NCBI RefSeq assembly: GCF_900091955.1
Contig: NZ_FMDF01000070.1
Location: forward strand, 1 to 64,000
From: Streptomyces sp. Ncost-T10-10d
GTDB lineage: Bacteria; Actinomycetota; Actinomycetes; Streptomycetales; Streptomycetaceae
Reading direction: 5' to 3'
DNA length: 64,000 bases
Made by a program: the position numbers and the translations under genes. A model generated the notes under the pieces. The model saw nothing but the letters and a program-made list of their open reading frames with translations. It had not been told where the DNA came from and did no database searches. Shown piece after piece: positions 33,443 to 42,174 of this stretch. The number at the start of each line of letters is the position of its first letter. Positions within the stretch are counted from its first letter, which is position 1.

Positions 33443-34619
33443 ACGGCGACGGGGTCCGGCCCGTCCAGGTGTTCAGCACGGCGCGGGCCGTCTGCTTGGT
33501 GACGCCGCCGTCCTGGACCGTGCCGCTCCGAGCCACATAGAACCGCCCGTCGTCGAGCGAGATCAGCCCGTACTGCCCGTACTGCCCCGGCACCGGCCAC
33601 CCGTACGTGCCGGTCGCCGCATCGTGCGCGCCATCGCGCAGCGGGGGGAGCAGCAGACCGCGCTCCGGCTTCTGCTGACCGAGGACGGGGCCGCGTACCG
33701 GCTTCCTCGCACCGTCCAGTGCGAAGACCGAGTAGTTGGGGAAGCCCGGCTTGGTGCCCTTGTAGACGGCCATCAGCCAGTTGCCGCTGTAGCCGTCGTA
33801 CTCCAGGTTCTGCACGCCGTACGTGGTGTTCCCGGTGTACGCGAAGAACTTTCCGTCGACGTGTGCGGGGCCGCTGGTGTGCGGGGCGGACTCGGTCAGC
33901 GGCCGCTCGTACTTCTTCCACCGTGCGACGTCGTACTGGAGCAGCACCTGGTGGTCGTTGTCCGTGCGACCCGTGTTGGCGTACACGCCGTACGCGACCG
34001 TCAGCTTCTGCTCACCGCGCTTGCCGCGCCGGTCGCCGAACGCCGGGCCGAACGCGACGCCGTCGATGCCGCTGCAGCCGTAGCGGTGGTCGGGCGTATG
34101 GGCCGTGTCGCCGTCGAAGACGCCGTCGCCGTTCATATCGGCGGTGAAGTCCTTCACCACTTCCCTGAGATGGACGGTCGACACGACACCCGTGGACTGG
34201 GCGTCCATGCCCATCCGGGTGATGCGGTCGACGTCGAGGATCGCGATGTAGAAGGACTTCGCCTCCTTGTACTCCAGCGAGCCGTAGACCCTGCCGTCCT
34301 TCTCGTTGAAGTCCAGATCGCCGAGATGGCCGGTGAATCCGGTGACCGAGCCGACCGGGTTGCCCTTGAGGTCGGTCTTGACCAGCAGGTTGGTCATCGA
34401 GAAGTACATGAAGCCCTTGCGGCGGTCGATGGCCATGCCCTGGACATGCCCCGACTGCCACGCGCCGCCGTCGACCGACAGCGGCACCTTGCGGTGTGCG
34501 GCCGGGGCCGAAGCCGGTTCCGCGGCCGCGGTCGACGCCGTGGCGACAACTGCCGTACAGGCGAACGCTGCGACGATCGTGGCCGGCAGCCTGCCGAGGT
34601 GTCCCGTGTGCGTACGCAT
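33417..34619 (-). CDS. Secreted hypothetical protein, probable beta-propeller
   Basis: A 400-residue exported protein. Signal peptide: MRTHTGHLGRLPATIVAAFA to an AAA-E cleavage region near residue 32. The mature part has repeated segments of the GMAIDRRKGFMYFS, LDFNEKDGRVYGSLEY and NLEYDGYSGNWLMAVYKG kind, consistent with propeller blades, and one EF-hand-like calcium loop, DMNGDGVFDGD, near residue 172. ATG 34619 follows GGAGGG. It stands alone with no linked pathway. I do not recognise an enzyme family; an extracellular binding or sensing role is possible. Confidence 0.75.
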   Translation of the reverse strand: MRTHTGHLGRLPATIVAAFACTAVVATASTAAAEPASAPAAHRKVPLSVDGGAWQSGHVQGMAIDRRKGFMYFSMTNLLVKTDLKGNPVGSVTGFTGHLGDLDFNEKDGRVYGSLEYKEAKSFYIAILDVDRITRMGMDAQSTGVVSTVHLREVVKDFTADMNGDGVFDGDTAHTPDHRYGCSGIDGVAFGPAFGDRRGKRGEQKLTVAYGVYANTGRTDNDHQVLLQYDVARWKKYERPLTESAPHTSGPAHVDGKFFAYTGNTTYGVQNLEYDGYSGNWLMAVYKGTKPGFPNYSVFALDGARKPVRGPVLGQQKPERGLLLPPLRDGAHDAATGTYGWPVPGQYGQYGLISLDDGRFYVARSGTVQDGGVTKQTARAVLNTWTGRTPSPFSPVGPAA

Positions 34620-34811
34620 GATCCCTCCGCTGTCGTGGAGTTCGGATGATGCCGGTCGAGCGTGCACTGCGGACAAATGACACATGAACTCGGGTGTCCG
34701 GCAGCTGTCGACCGGACTATCAGCTGACGGTCGGTCAAGACAACGGGACGCAAAGGGAATACGGGCTATACGTGACGGGTGGTGGATGCGGGGCGCGAGC
34801 GGGCGCATACG

Positions 34812-35306
34812 TCAGCCGGCCACCGGGCGGCCGTCCTCCAGCTCCACTGCACCACTGCTGGAATCGAGCACGTCCAGTGCCGCCCTCAGGCGCAGCGCGA
34901 GACCGCCGTGCAGATAGCGGTCGAGGTCGTCGCGCTCGACCAGTTCCCAGGACAGGAGTTCCTCCTCCTGCAGCCGGATCGCCTTCAACTCCGCCTCGTC
35001 CAGCACTCCGCCGTCGTACAGATACGCGGCGATCGGTGGCCGCTTCGGGCCGCGTGCCCAGTCGATCGCGAGCAGCCGTCCCGGCTTCAGATCGAGACCG
35101 ATCTCCTCGGCCGTCTCGCGTCGCGCGGCCTGCCGAGGGCTCTCGCCCTCGTCCGACTCGACCGTTCCGCCGGGCAGCGCCCAGCCGTCCCGGTAGTTCG
35201 GCTCGACGAGCAGCACTCGTCCACGGGCGTCCCGGAACACGGTGGCCGCGGCAGCGAGAACCCGGGGGAGTCCCGCGATGTAGGTGGCGTAGTCAGTGGT
35301 GGTCAC
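34812..35306 (-). CDS. Nudix hydrolase
   Basis: A 164-residue pyrophosphatase. The Nudix box is complete: GTVESDEGESPRQAARRETA followed by EEIG (about residues 47-70), with the metal-binding RExxEE. The core beta-strands VLLVEPNYRDGWALPGG precede it. GTG 35306 is chosen as start because the frame upstream becomes the antisense of the glycerate kinase. Substrate could be a nucleotide or a nucleotide sugar; not decidable. Confidence 0.9.
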   Translation of the reverse strand: MTTTDYATYIAGLPRVLAAAATVFRDARGRVLLVEPNYRDGWALPGGTVESDEGESPRQAARRETAEEIGLDLKPGRLLAIDWARGPKRPPIAAYLYDGGVLDEAELKAIRLQEEELLSWELVERDDLDRYLHGGLALRLRAALDVLDSSSGAVELEDGRPVAG

Positions 35307-35420
35307 GCGGGCAGCGTAGTGGGGGCGGAGCCGGTGCGAGGTCGGCTCTGGGCAGCAGGTATCCGCTGCGGATAGGGTCAGGGGCGGCGCGACTGCCTGT
35401 TCGAAAGCAAGGGATTCAAG

Positions 35421-36554
35421 GTGGCGGACGGAGCAGTGATGGAGACCGCACGCGTGCTCGTCGCGGCGGACAAGTTCAAGGGCTCGCTCACGGCCGTACA
35501 GGTCGCGGAGCGGGTGACGGCCGGGCTGCGGCGCGTCGCCCCCGGGGTGCAGGTCGAGACCCTGCCGGTGGCGGACGGCGGCGACGGAACGGTGGCGGCG
35601 GCGGTGGCCGCCGGGTTCGAGCGCCGCGAGGTGCGGGTGACGGGGCCGCTCGGGGATCCGGTGACCGCGGCGTACGCGCTGCGCGACACCACGGCGGTGG
35701 TGGAGATGGCCGAGGCCTCGGGCCTCCAGCACCTCCCCGCAGGGGTGTTCGCCCCGCTCACGGCCACGACGTACGGCTCCGGCGAGCTGCTGGCCGCGGC
35801 GCTCGACGCGGGTGCCCGGACGATCGTGTTCGGCGTCGGCGGCAGCGCGACCACGGACGGCGGCGCGGGCATGCTGGCCGCGCTCGGAGCCCGCTTCCTG
35901 GACACGGACGGCAAGCCGGTCGGCCCCGGGGGCGGCGGGCTCGCCGACCTGGCCGAGGCGGACCTGTCCGGCCTCGACCCGCGCATGGCCGATGTGGACC
36001 TGATCCTCGCCAGCGACGTGGACAACCCGCTGACGGGCCCGAAGGGTGCGCCCGAGGTCTACGGGCGGCAGAAGGGCGCGACCGAGGACGACATCGCGAC
36101 CCTCGACGCCGCGCTCGCCCACTACGCGTCCGTCCTGGGCCCGGACCACGCCGGACTGCCCGGAGCAGGCGCCGCGGGCGGCATCGGCTACGGGGCGCTG
36201 GTCGCTCTCGGCGCCCGGTTCCGCCCCGGCATCGAGGTCATGCTCGATGTCCTCGGCTTCGCGCCCGCACTGGCACGCGCCACGCTGGTGATCACCGGGG
36301 AGGGTTCGCTCGACGAGCAGACCCTCCATGGCAAGGCCCCGGCAGGTGTGGCCGCTGCAGCCCGTGCCGCGGGCGTCGAGGTCGTGGCGGTCTGCGGCCG
36401 CCTCGCCCTGCGGCCGGAAGCCCTGGCCGGCGCGGGCATCAGCCGCGCGTACGCCCTCACGGACCTGGAACCGGACCCCGTGGTCTCCATGGCCCAGGCG
36501 GGACCACTACTGGAACGGGCGTCCGAGGCGATCGCGCGCGATTTCCTGCTGTAA
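35421..36554 (+). CDS. glxK: Glycerate kinase
   Basis: A 377-residue GarK/GlxK-type kinase that phosphorylates glycerate from ATP. Family landmarks: VLVAADKFKGSLTA at the start, PVADGGDGTV near residue 50, GVGGSATTDGGAGMLAALG near 140, and GPKGAPEVYG near 210, with TGEGSLDEQTLHGKAP near the end. GTG 35421 or ATG 35439 (GGAG at 6 nt) may start translation. It links glyoxylate metabolism to glycolysis; glyoxylate is also an output of the ethylmalonyl-CoA pathway at 42-48 kb, though the genes are not adjacent. Confidence 0.93.
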   Translation: MADGAVMETARVLVAADKFKGSLTAVQVAERVTAGLRRVAPGVQVETLPVADGGDGTVAAAVAAGFERREVRVTGPLGDPVTAAYALRDTTAVVEMAEASGLQHLPAGVFAPLTATTYGSGELLAAALDAGARTIVFGVGGSATTDGGAGMLAALGARFLDTDGKPVGPGGGGLADLAEADLSGLDPRMADVDLILASDVDNPLTGPKGAPEVYGRQKGATEDDIATLDAALAHYASVLGPDHAGLPGAGAAGGIGYGALVALGARFRPGIEVMLDVLGFAPALARATLVITGEGSLDEQTLHGKAPAGVAAAARAAGVEVVAVCGRLALRPEALAGAGISRAYALTDLEPDPVVSMAQAGPLLERASEAIARDFLL

Positions 36555-36560
36555 TCCGCC

Positions 36561-36607
36561 GCGGTTTCGGGAAGGGCGGGCAGAGGGCAGCCCTTTCCCG
36601 AAACCGC
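36561..36607. terminator. Strong bidirectional terminator
   Basis: 17-bp stem GCGGTTTCGGGAAGGGC pairing with GCCCTTTCCCGAAACCGC (one bulged base) between convergent genes, 6 bp after the glycerate kinase stop. Confidence 0.9.
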
Positions 36608-36621
36608 ATCCCCACCTCGCG

Positions 36622-37131
36622 TCACCCCACAGAGGGCGCCGCCCCCTGATCGTCGGTCGTGTCCCCGTCGGTCGTGTCCGCGTCGGGATGGTCCCCGTCG
36701 GTGAGCAGCTCCGCCAGACACTGCAGCTCCGTCGGCAGATCACGACGCCACGCCATTGTCACGAACGGCGCAAGAATGATCATTCCGCCGTCCAGATGGG
36801 GCTTGACCGAAACGGTGACCATCGTTCCCTGCCGGCTCGGACTCAGCCGGAACTCGAGTTCCGGGGAGTGGCGGCCCAGCGGGGTCCACATTCGCGCACC
36901 GCGGAACACCAGGTACTCGACGGGTGTACTCACGGTGCACGTGAGGCGATGCATCCGCCGCCTGCCCGGGAACTTGCACGTGTACTCGTCGCCGCGTTCC
37001 GTGCTGATCGGGCCCTCGATCACCTGATCTATGCTCGACGACCACACGGCCAGATTCCGCGGATCCCGGAGAAACGAGAAGATCTCGTCGGCGGGGCGGG
37101 ACACGTGGACCTTCGCAGACACATAGGGCAT
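36622..37131 (-). CDS. SRPBCC-superfamily (polyketide cyclase/START-like) protein
   Basis: A 169-residue protein: VSRPADEIFSFLRDPRNLAV at the N-terminus is the classic start of the helix-grip fold, followed by a beta-sheet with TVSVKPHLDGGM and a C-terminal helix. The acidic tail (TDGDHPDADTTDGDTTDD) is low-complexity. The pocket binds a hydrophobic ligand in relatives. It stands alone and its ligand is unknown. Confidence 0.8.
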   Translation of the reverse strand: MPYVSAKVHVSRPADEIFSFLRDPRNLAVWSSSIDQVIEGPISTERGDEYTCKFPGRRRMHRLTCTVSTPVEYLVFRGARMWTPLGRHSPELEFRLSPSRQGTMVTVSVKPHLDGGMIILAPFVTMAWRRDLPTELQCLAELLTDGDHPDADTTDGDTTDDQGAAPSVG

Positions 37132-37259
37132 GGCTCCACCTCTTATGGCGCCCGTCCGCCGAGTCTCGGCGTCCGGTTGCCCTCGTTGCGGTGCCGTTCG
37201 CCCATCAGCTTGCTTCGGATCGCGGGTCCGCGCACTCTTCGTACGGCCGTTGGAGTGAT

Positions 37260-38219
37260 TCAGAGGTCCTGTTGTGACACCTTTTCGGAGAGTTGCTCAC
37301 AGAGTCGCTTGATCTCCTGGTATGTGCGGTTCCGTTCGGTGACGACCGCCGCGAGGAGCAGCGCTGTGAGTGAGGTGGCTCCGTTGAATGCCTGGAGCGT
37401 GATCATGCTGGTGAGGAGACCGTGGTGGGCGAAGGGGCCTGTCATCCGTCCGGCGGCGAGGATCACGAAGACGGACACGCCCAGTGCGCAGCATGCGGCG
37501 CCGGCCCGCTCGAAGCGGAAGGCGGCCCAGATCAGGAACGGGAACACGAGGAAGAGCAGGGAAGCGTTGGAGGTGTCGGTCGCCAGGAGGGTGACGGTCA
37601 GCGTGCACGCCACCAGCGCGGCGGCCTCCACCCACCTGGGCAGGCCGACGCCGTGCGGCCATCGGACCCTTCGGACGACGAGGAGGAACGGCGTGACGAC
37701 CATGACGCCCATGGCGTCGCCCGTCCACCAGACCGACCAGGTCGGCCGGAAGTCACCGGCCTGGAGCGCCCCCGACAGGACCAGGATGCCGGTGCCCACG
37801 GTCGCGCTGATCAGCATGCCGCCCAGCGCACCGAGGAAGACCAGCGCCAGCGCGTCCCGTAGGCGGTCGAGGGTGTCGTGGAAGCCGGCACGGCGCAGCA
37901 TCAGGTAGGAGCAGATCGGGGCGAGAGTGTTTCCGGCCGCGATGAACAGGACGGGCACAAGGGAAGGCCCGATGAAAATGTTGACGACGAGGGCGCCGAG
38001 CGCGATTCCCGGCCAGATCCGCATACCGAACACGAGCAGCGCCGCGACCGCGATACCGGTCGGGGGCCACAGCGGCGTGACCTGGCCGCGCACCAGCTGC
38101 TGGAGCAGCCCCAGACGGGCCGTCGCGAAGTAGCAGACGGCCACCGCCAGGCACGTCAGGACCGTGACCGTGTGCTGCCGGAGCTGTGCGCTGTCCACCA
38201 CCACAGCATCAGACACCAT
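37260..38219 (-). CDS. MASE1-domain integral membrane sensor
   Basis: A 319-residue membrane protein of about eight segments with the MASE1 pattern (VTPLWPPTGIAVAALLVFG, later VWWTGDAMGVMVVTPF). It ends with a short coiled-coil tail (YQEIKRLCEQLSEKV) and stop, so no kinase, GGDEF or phosphatase domain is attached. ATG 38219 and a GTG at 38246 are both weak starts. It lies 110 bp downstream of the SpoIIE phosphatase gene in the same direction. In many Streptomyces proteins MASE1 and the SpoIIE phosphatase are one polypeptide; here they are separate. Confidence 0.82.
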   Translation of the reverse strand: MVSDAVVVDSAQLRQHTVTVLTCLAVAVCYFATARLGLLQQLVRGQVTPLWPPTGIAVAALLVFGMRIWPGIALGALVVNIFIGPSLVPVLFIAAGNTLAPICSYLMLRRAGFHDTLDRLRDALALVFLGALGGMLISATVGTGILVLSGALQAGDFRPTWSVWWTGDAMGVMVVTPFLLVVRRVRWPHGVGLPRWVEAAALVACTLTVTLLATDTSNASLLFLVFPFLIWAAFRFERAGAACCALGVSVFVILAAGRMTGPFAHHGLLTSMITLQAFNGATSLTALLLAAVVTERNRTYQEIKRLCEQLSEKVSQQDL

Positions 38220-38329
38220 GCCGAGGCGGCCCGGCCGGTCAGGCACGCCGACGCCACACCGATGAAGCGGACGAACGAGGCACGCCCCTGCCCGGGCTGC
38301 CGCCGTGGCCGACGAGTGAGGACGTCCCG

Positions 38330-39157
38330 CTAGCCGCCGCCCGGCACACCGTCGTAGCGGACGACGAGGACAGCGGCGTCGTCCTCATGACCGGTCAGAT
38401 CCGCCACCTCGATCACTCGCGAAGCCAGCTCGCCGGGATCGGCCCCGTCCGCCGCACCGACCAGCGCGGACACCGCAGCCAGTCCCTCGTCCATGGGGAA
38501 GGCCGGTCCTTCCACGACCCCGTCGGTCACCAGGACCAGATAGCCGGGCTGCTTCAGCCGCCGACGGGTCACGGGGTACTGCTGGCCGGGCAGTATCCCC
38601 AGGGGCACCCCGCCGGCGTCCAGGGAGATGCCCGAATGGCCGCCGTCGGTGCCCCAGACGATCGGGACGTGCCCGGCCCGGGCGACGCAGAACTCACCGC
38701 TCTGCGGGACGATGCTCAGCAGGCAACAGGTCGTGAACAGGTCGGAGCCCATGGAGATCAGCAGGTCGTTGGCGCACGCAAGCACCTTCCCCGGGTCGAC
38801 CGTGACGCTGGCGAGGGCCCTGAGACTGGCACGGGCCTCACCCATGAAGGCCGCGGCCTCCACCCCGTGACCCTGCACATCACCGATGGCGATCTCCGCC
38901 ACCCCGTCCCTCATCGAGAACGCGTCGTAGAAGTCGCCGCCGACAGCCAGACCGTTCTGCGAGGGCGAGTACCGGGCCGCGATCCGGATGCCCGGAAAGT
39001 CCGGCAGCTCGGCCGGGAGCATGTGCCGCTGCAGCGCCATGCCCATCTCCGCCCGGGCTCGCTGCAGCCTGATGTTCTCCAACGCCTGATCGACCAGACG
39101 CCCCAGGGTGACCAGGAGCTCCTGGGTGCTGTCCGGTGCGCTGCGGTGTCGGTGCAT
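38330..39157 (-). CDS. SpoIIE-type PP2C serine phosphatase
   Basis: A 275-residue PPM phosphatase. An N-terminal helical linker (DQALENIRLQRARAEMGMAL) leads into the catalytic domain: LQRHMLP, then GGDFYDAF with metal-binding Asp residues, IGDVQGHG, and a C-terminal GHEDDAAVLVVR. Such enzymes dephosphorylate anti-anti-sigma factors. ATG 39157 is preceded by AGGGA. The upstream linker would normally follow a sensor domain, and a separate MASE1 protein is encoded next, so the two may form a split receptor. No sigma or anti-sigma gene is nearby. Confidence 0.9.
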   Translation of the reverse strand: MHRHRSAPDSTQELLVTLGRLVDQALENIRLQRARAEMGMALQRHMLPAELPDFPGIRIAARYSPSQNGLAVGGDFYDAFSMRDGVAEIAIGDVQGHGVEAAAFMGEARASLRALASVTVDPGKVLACANDLLISMGSDLFTTCCLLSIVPQSGEFCVARAGHVPIVWGTDGGHSGISLDAGGVPLGILPGQQYPVTRRRLKQPGYLVLVTDGVVEGPAFPMDEGLAAVSALVGAADGADPGELASRVIEVADLTGHEDDAAVLVVRYDGVPGGG

Positions 39158-39231
39158 GACGTCCCTGGGCGTTCTCGGTGCGCCCCTGTTGAAACCTTAG
39201 CGCTCCTGCCGCCACACGCAGGAGCGCACGG

Positions 39232-40374
39232 GTGAACACGGTCCGAGCACCGCGGCGGTCCTGGTTCGGGGCTGTGGCTGTCTTCTCGCACACGGACGAC
39301 GGGCCGGTTGCCTCTCCGACTCCGCCGCCGCACGCTGGATGGGTGGATGGCTCCGTATCCGTCCCGGCCGAGCAGAGCGGCTGGGCCGTCCGGACACCCG
39401 GTCCGATCGGCACCGGGCCCCTGACGCGCGTGCACCGCACGATGCCTGCTCCCGGTCCCGGGGAGCTTCTGCTGACCGTGGAAGCGTGCGGTGTCTGCCG
39501 CACGGATCTCCATCTGGCCGAGGGCGATCTCCTGCCGCGTCGTCCCTCCACGGTGCCCGGTCATGAGATCGTCGGCCGGGTGGCGGCCGTCGGCGACGGG
39601 GCCGGCCTCTTCCGTATCGGCGACCGCGCGGGTGGAGCGTGGCTGCGCGGAACGTGCGGGAGCTGCCGGTACTGCCTGGGCGGCCGGGAGAACCTCTGCC
39701 CACGGTCCACCTATACGGGGTGGGACGCGGACGGCGGCTTCGCCGACACGGCGCTGGTTCCGGAGGCGTTCGCCTACCGGCTCCCGGAAGACCAGGACGC
39801 CGTCCGGCTCGCACCACTCCTCTGCGCGGGAATCATCGGATATCGGTCGCTGAGGCGCAGTGCGCTGCCGGAGGGCGGGCGGCTGGGAATCTACGGCTTC
39901 GGGGCGTCGGCCCATCTGGCTGCCCAGGTGGCCATCGCCGAGGGCGCCACCGTTCATGTGCTGACCCGCTCGGCACAGGCACGCGCGCTCGCTCTGGACC
40001 TCGGCGCCGCGTCGGTGGGCGGTGCCTACGACCGCCCACCGGAGCCCCTGGACTCGGCGATCCTGTTCGCACCCGTCGGCGACCTGGTGCCGGTGGCGAT
40101 GGAGGCACTGGACAGGTCCGGCACGCTCGCCATCGCCGGAATCCATCTGTCGGACATTCCCGTGCTGAACTACCAGCGCCATCTGTTCCAGGAGCGCAAT
40201 CTGCGCAGCGTCACCTCAAACACCCGCGAGGACGGCCGCGATTTCCTCGCTCTGGCCGGGCGCGTGGGCATCCGGGTCACGGTGAGCCCCTACCCGCTCA
40301 GCAGGGCCGACCAGGCACTGGCCGATCTGGCGGCCGACCGGGTGAACGGAGCCGCTGTGCTCGTGCCCGGCTGA
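39232..40374 (+). CDS. Zinc-dependent alcohol dehydrogenase (MDR family)
   Basis: A 380-residue medium-chain dehydrogenase. Catalytic zinc ligands: CGVCRTDLH near residue 86 and GHEIVG near 110. Structural zinc cysteines: [15 protein letters not shown]. The Rossmann segment is [15 protein letters not shown], where the usual GxGxxG is GFGASA. GTG 39232 has GGAG upstream and gives about 40 extra N-terminal residues compared with the family; a later start is possible. It is divergent from the SpoIIE gene and followed by a strong terminator. Aldehyde/alcohol substrate unknown. Confidence 0.88.
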   Translation: MNTVRAPRRSWFGAVAVFSHTDDGPVASPTPPPHAGWVDGSVSVPAEQSGWAVRTPGPIGTGPLTRVHRTMPAPGPGELLLTVEACGVCRTDLHLAEGDLLPRRPSTVPGHEIVGRVAAVGDGAGLFRIGDRAGGAWLRGTCGSCRYCLGGRENLCPRSTYTGWDADGGFADTALVPEAFAYRLPEDQDAVRLAPLLCAGIIGYRSLRRSALPEGGRLGIYGFGASAHLAAQVAIAEGATVHVLTRSAQARALALDLGAASVGGAYDRPPEPLDSAILFAPVGDLVPVAMEALDRSGTLAIAGIHLSDIPVLNYQRHLFQERNLRSVTSNTREDGRDFLALAGRVGIRVTVSPYPLSRADQALADLAADRVNGAAVLVPG

Positions 40375-40445
40375 GGGCCGGGCGGTGCGCAGCGAGCGGC
40401 AGCACCGGGACACGTGCGTCAGCGGGTTCGCTCACCGGCACATGC

Positions 40446-40483
40446 AGAGGGCCCCGGGTGCTGGGGAACACCCGGGGCCCTCT
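40446..40483. terminator. Strong bidirectional terminator
   Basis: Perfect 15-bp stem AGAGGGCCCCGGGTG / CACCCGGGGCCCTCT with an 8-nt loop between convergent adh and pssA genes. Confidence 0.92.
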
Positions 40484-40501
40484 TACGTATCCGCTGTACC
40501 G

Positions 40502-41359
40502 CTATGGCAGCTGTGTCGCCCGTGCCTCACGCCGGTTGTCGCGGAAGGTGTTCACCCGCCGCGCCGTCGCGAAGAGCGGGATGACCGCTCCCAGGACCAC
40601 CTGCAGCGCACAGCCGGTCTGGAGAAGCAGCTGACCGCCGGGGGCGTCGAACGCCCACGCGGCGAGGAGCCCCATCGCGGCCACGATCCAGCTGAGCATC
40701 GCCACCGCGAGGACACCCCGCGGCTTCGGGTACTCGACCCGGCTGACCATCAGCCACGCCACTCCGACGATCGCGAGCAGCGTCGGTACGAAGGGCAGCT
40801 CCAGGAGCACGATCGAGACGACCGTGAGCGCTCCGAAGGGGCTCGGCATGCCCTGGAACATGCCGTCCTTCATGGTCACACAGGAGAATCTGGCAAGTCT
40901 GAGCACCACAGCCAGCAGCACCACGATCGCCGCCAGCGCCGAAACCCGTTGGTGTGCGTCGTCCGCGACCATGCCGTACACGAGGACGAAGTACGCCGGG
41001 GCGAGGCCGAAGCTGATGAGGTCCGAGAGGTTGTCCAGCTCGGCACCCATCGGCGAGGAGCGCAGCTTGCGTGCCACGAGCCCGTCGAAGAGGTCGAACA
41101 CCGCGGCCATGAGCATGAGGATCACGGCGGTGGCCGCGGAGTGCCGGGCCATGCCGCTCTCGTCGCTGCCCGTGAGGTGCGGGATGAGGATTCCGGTGGT
41201 GGTGAAGTACACCGCCATGAAACCGCATGTCGCGTTGCCGAGAGTGAGGGTGTCCGCTATCGACAGCCGCAGAGAGAGCGGCATGTCCTCGCCGGCGTCC
41301 TCCTCGGACTCCGCCTCCGGCACCCAGCCCGCCTGCGTGTCAGGATCAATCACGGTCAA
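40502..41359 (-). CDS. pssA: CDP-diacylglycerol--serine O-phosphatidyltransferase
   Basis: A 285-residue integral membrane enzyme that makes phosphatidylserine from CDP-diacylglycerol and serine. The CDP-alcohol phosphotransferase motif is visible around residues 88-111: DLFDGLVARKLRS then GAELDNLSDLISFG. About eight membrane segments follow. The start overlaps the psd 3' end: TTG at 41359 or GTG at 41353, so translation is coupled to psd. Together the two genes supply phosphatidylethanolamine. Confidence 0.92.
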   Translation of the reverse strand: MTVIDPDTQAGWVPEAESEEDAGEDMPLSLRLSIADTLTLGNATCGFMAVYFTTTGILIPHLTGSDESGMARHSAATAVILMLMAAVFDLFDGLVARKLRSSPMGAELDNLSDLISFGLAPAYFVLVYGMVADDAHQRVSALAAIVVLLAVVLRLARFSCVTMKDGMFQGMPSPFGALTVVSIVLLELPFVPTLLAIVGVAWLMVSRVEYPKPRGVLAVAMLSWIVAAMGLLAAWAFDAPGGQLLLQTGCALQVVLGAVIPLFATARRVNTFRDNRREARATQLP

Positions 41360-41993
41360 TTCGAGTCACCCCCGCGGTGGTGGCCTGGCCGACCTCGACC
41401 GCGACATCGATACCTTCCGGAAGGTAGATGTCGACCCGGGAGCCGAAACGGATCAGGCCGATGCGCTCGCCCTGCTCCACCTTCGTGCCCTGCGGGATAT
41501 ACGGGACGATGCGACGGGCGACCGCACCCGCGATCTGCACCATCTCGATGTCACCGAGCTCGGTGTCGAAGTGCCAGACAACGCGCTCGTTGTTCTCGCT
41601 CTCCTTGTTGAACGCCGGAACGAACCCACCGGGGATGTGCTCGACCGAGGTCACCGTGCCGGCCAGGGGCGCACGGTTGACATGGACATTCAGCGGGCTC
41701 ATGAAGATCGCGACGCGGGTGCGCCCGTCCTTCCACGGCATGATGCTCTGCACCACGCCGTCGGCCGGCGAAATGACCCGGCCCTGGGTGATCTCACGCT
41801 CGGGGTCGCGGAAGAACCACAGCATGCCCGCCGCGAGCGCAGTCGTGGGCACGGCCACCGCGGCCCAGCGTCCGGACTTGCGGGCCCGGGTGAGGCTGAG
41901 TGCCGCGGTGGCGACGGTCGGGAGGAGCCACGGCGAAGCTCCGCGCGCAAGGCGGACTCCGCCGCGTGGTGCAGAGGTTTGGCTGTCGGGCAT
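41346..41993 (-). CDS. psd: Phosphatidylserine decarboxylase proenzyme
   Basis: A 215-residue short-form (archaeal/actinobacterial type) decarboxylase. Self-cleavage occurs at Gly184-Ser185 in RFGSRVD, leaving the pyruvoyl cofactor on the alpha chain. The catalytic Asp78 (SPADG) and His104 (NVHVNR) are in place. Two hydrophobic segments lie in the first 60 residues. ATG 41993 gives the family N-terminus. It decarboxylates the PssA product to phosphatidylethanolamine and its 3' end overlaps pssA. Confidence 0.94.
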   Translation of the reverse strand: MPDSQTSAPRGGVRLARGASPWLLPTVATAALSLTRARKSGRWAAVAVPTTALAAGMLWFFRDPEREITQGRVISPADGVVQSIMPWKDGRTRVAIFMSPLNVHVNRAPLAGTVTSVEHIPGGFVPAFNKESENNERVVWHFDTELGDIEMVQIAGAVARRIVPYIPQGTKVEQGERIGLIRFGSRVDIYLPEGIDVAVEVGQATTAGVTRIDRD

Positions 41994-42055
41994 GGATGAC
42001 CTTCGTAGCGGATGATGCCGCGCTGGCAACGGGGGACGGCGGCTTTTCCGGCGAT

Positions 42056-42084
42056 GTTATCGGTTGCGAGCCGCAACTGGGCAA
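42056..42084 (-). promoter_or_regulatory. Probable psd-pssA promoter
   Basis: On the minus strand TTGCCC (42084-42079), 17-nt spacer, GATAAC (42061-42056), about 63 nt before the psd ATG. No regulator site recognised. Confidence 0.4.
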
Positions 42085-42174
42085 GCCAGCAGCCGAGTCG
42101 GACGGCTTGAACGCACCGCCTGAGGTTGACAGGGTGTGATCTTCTTCGCGGTTAAATCACCTCGAAAGGGACGA

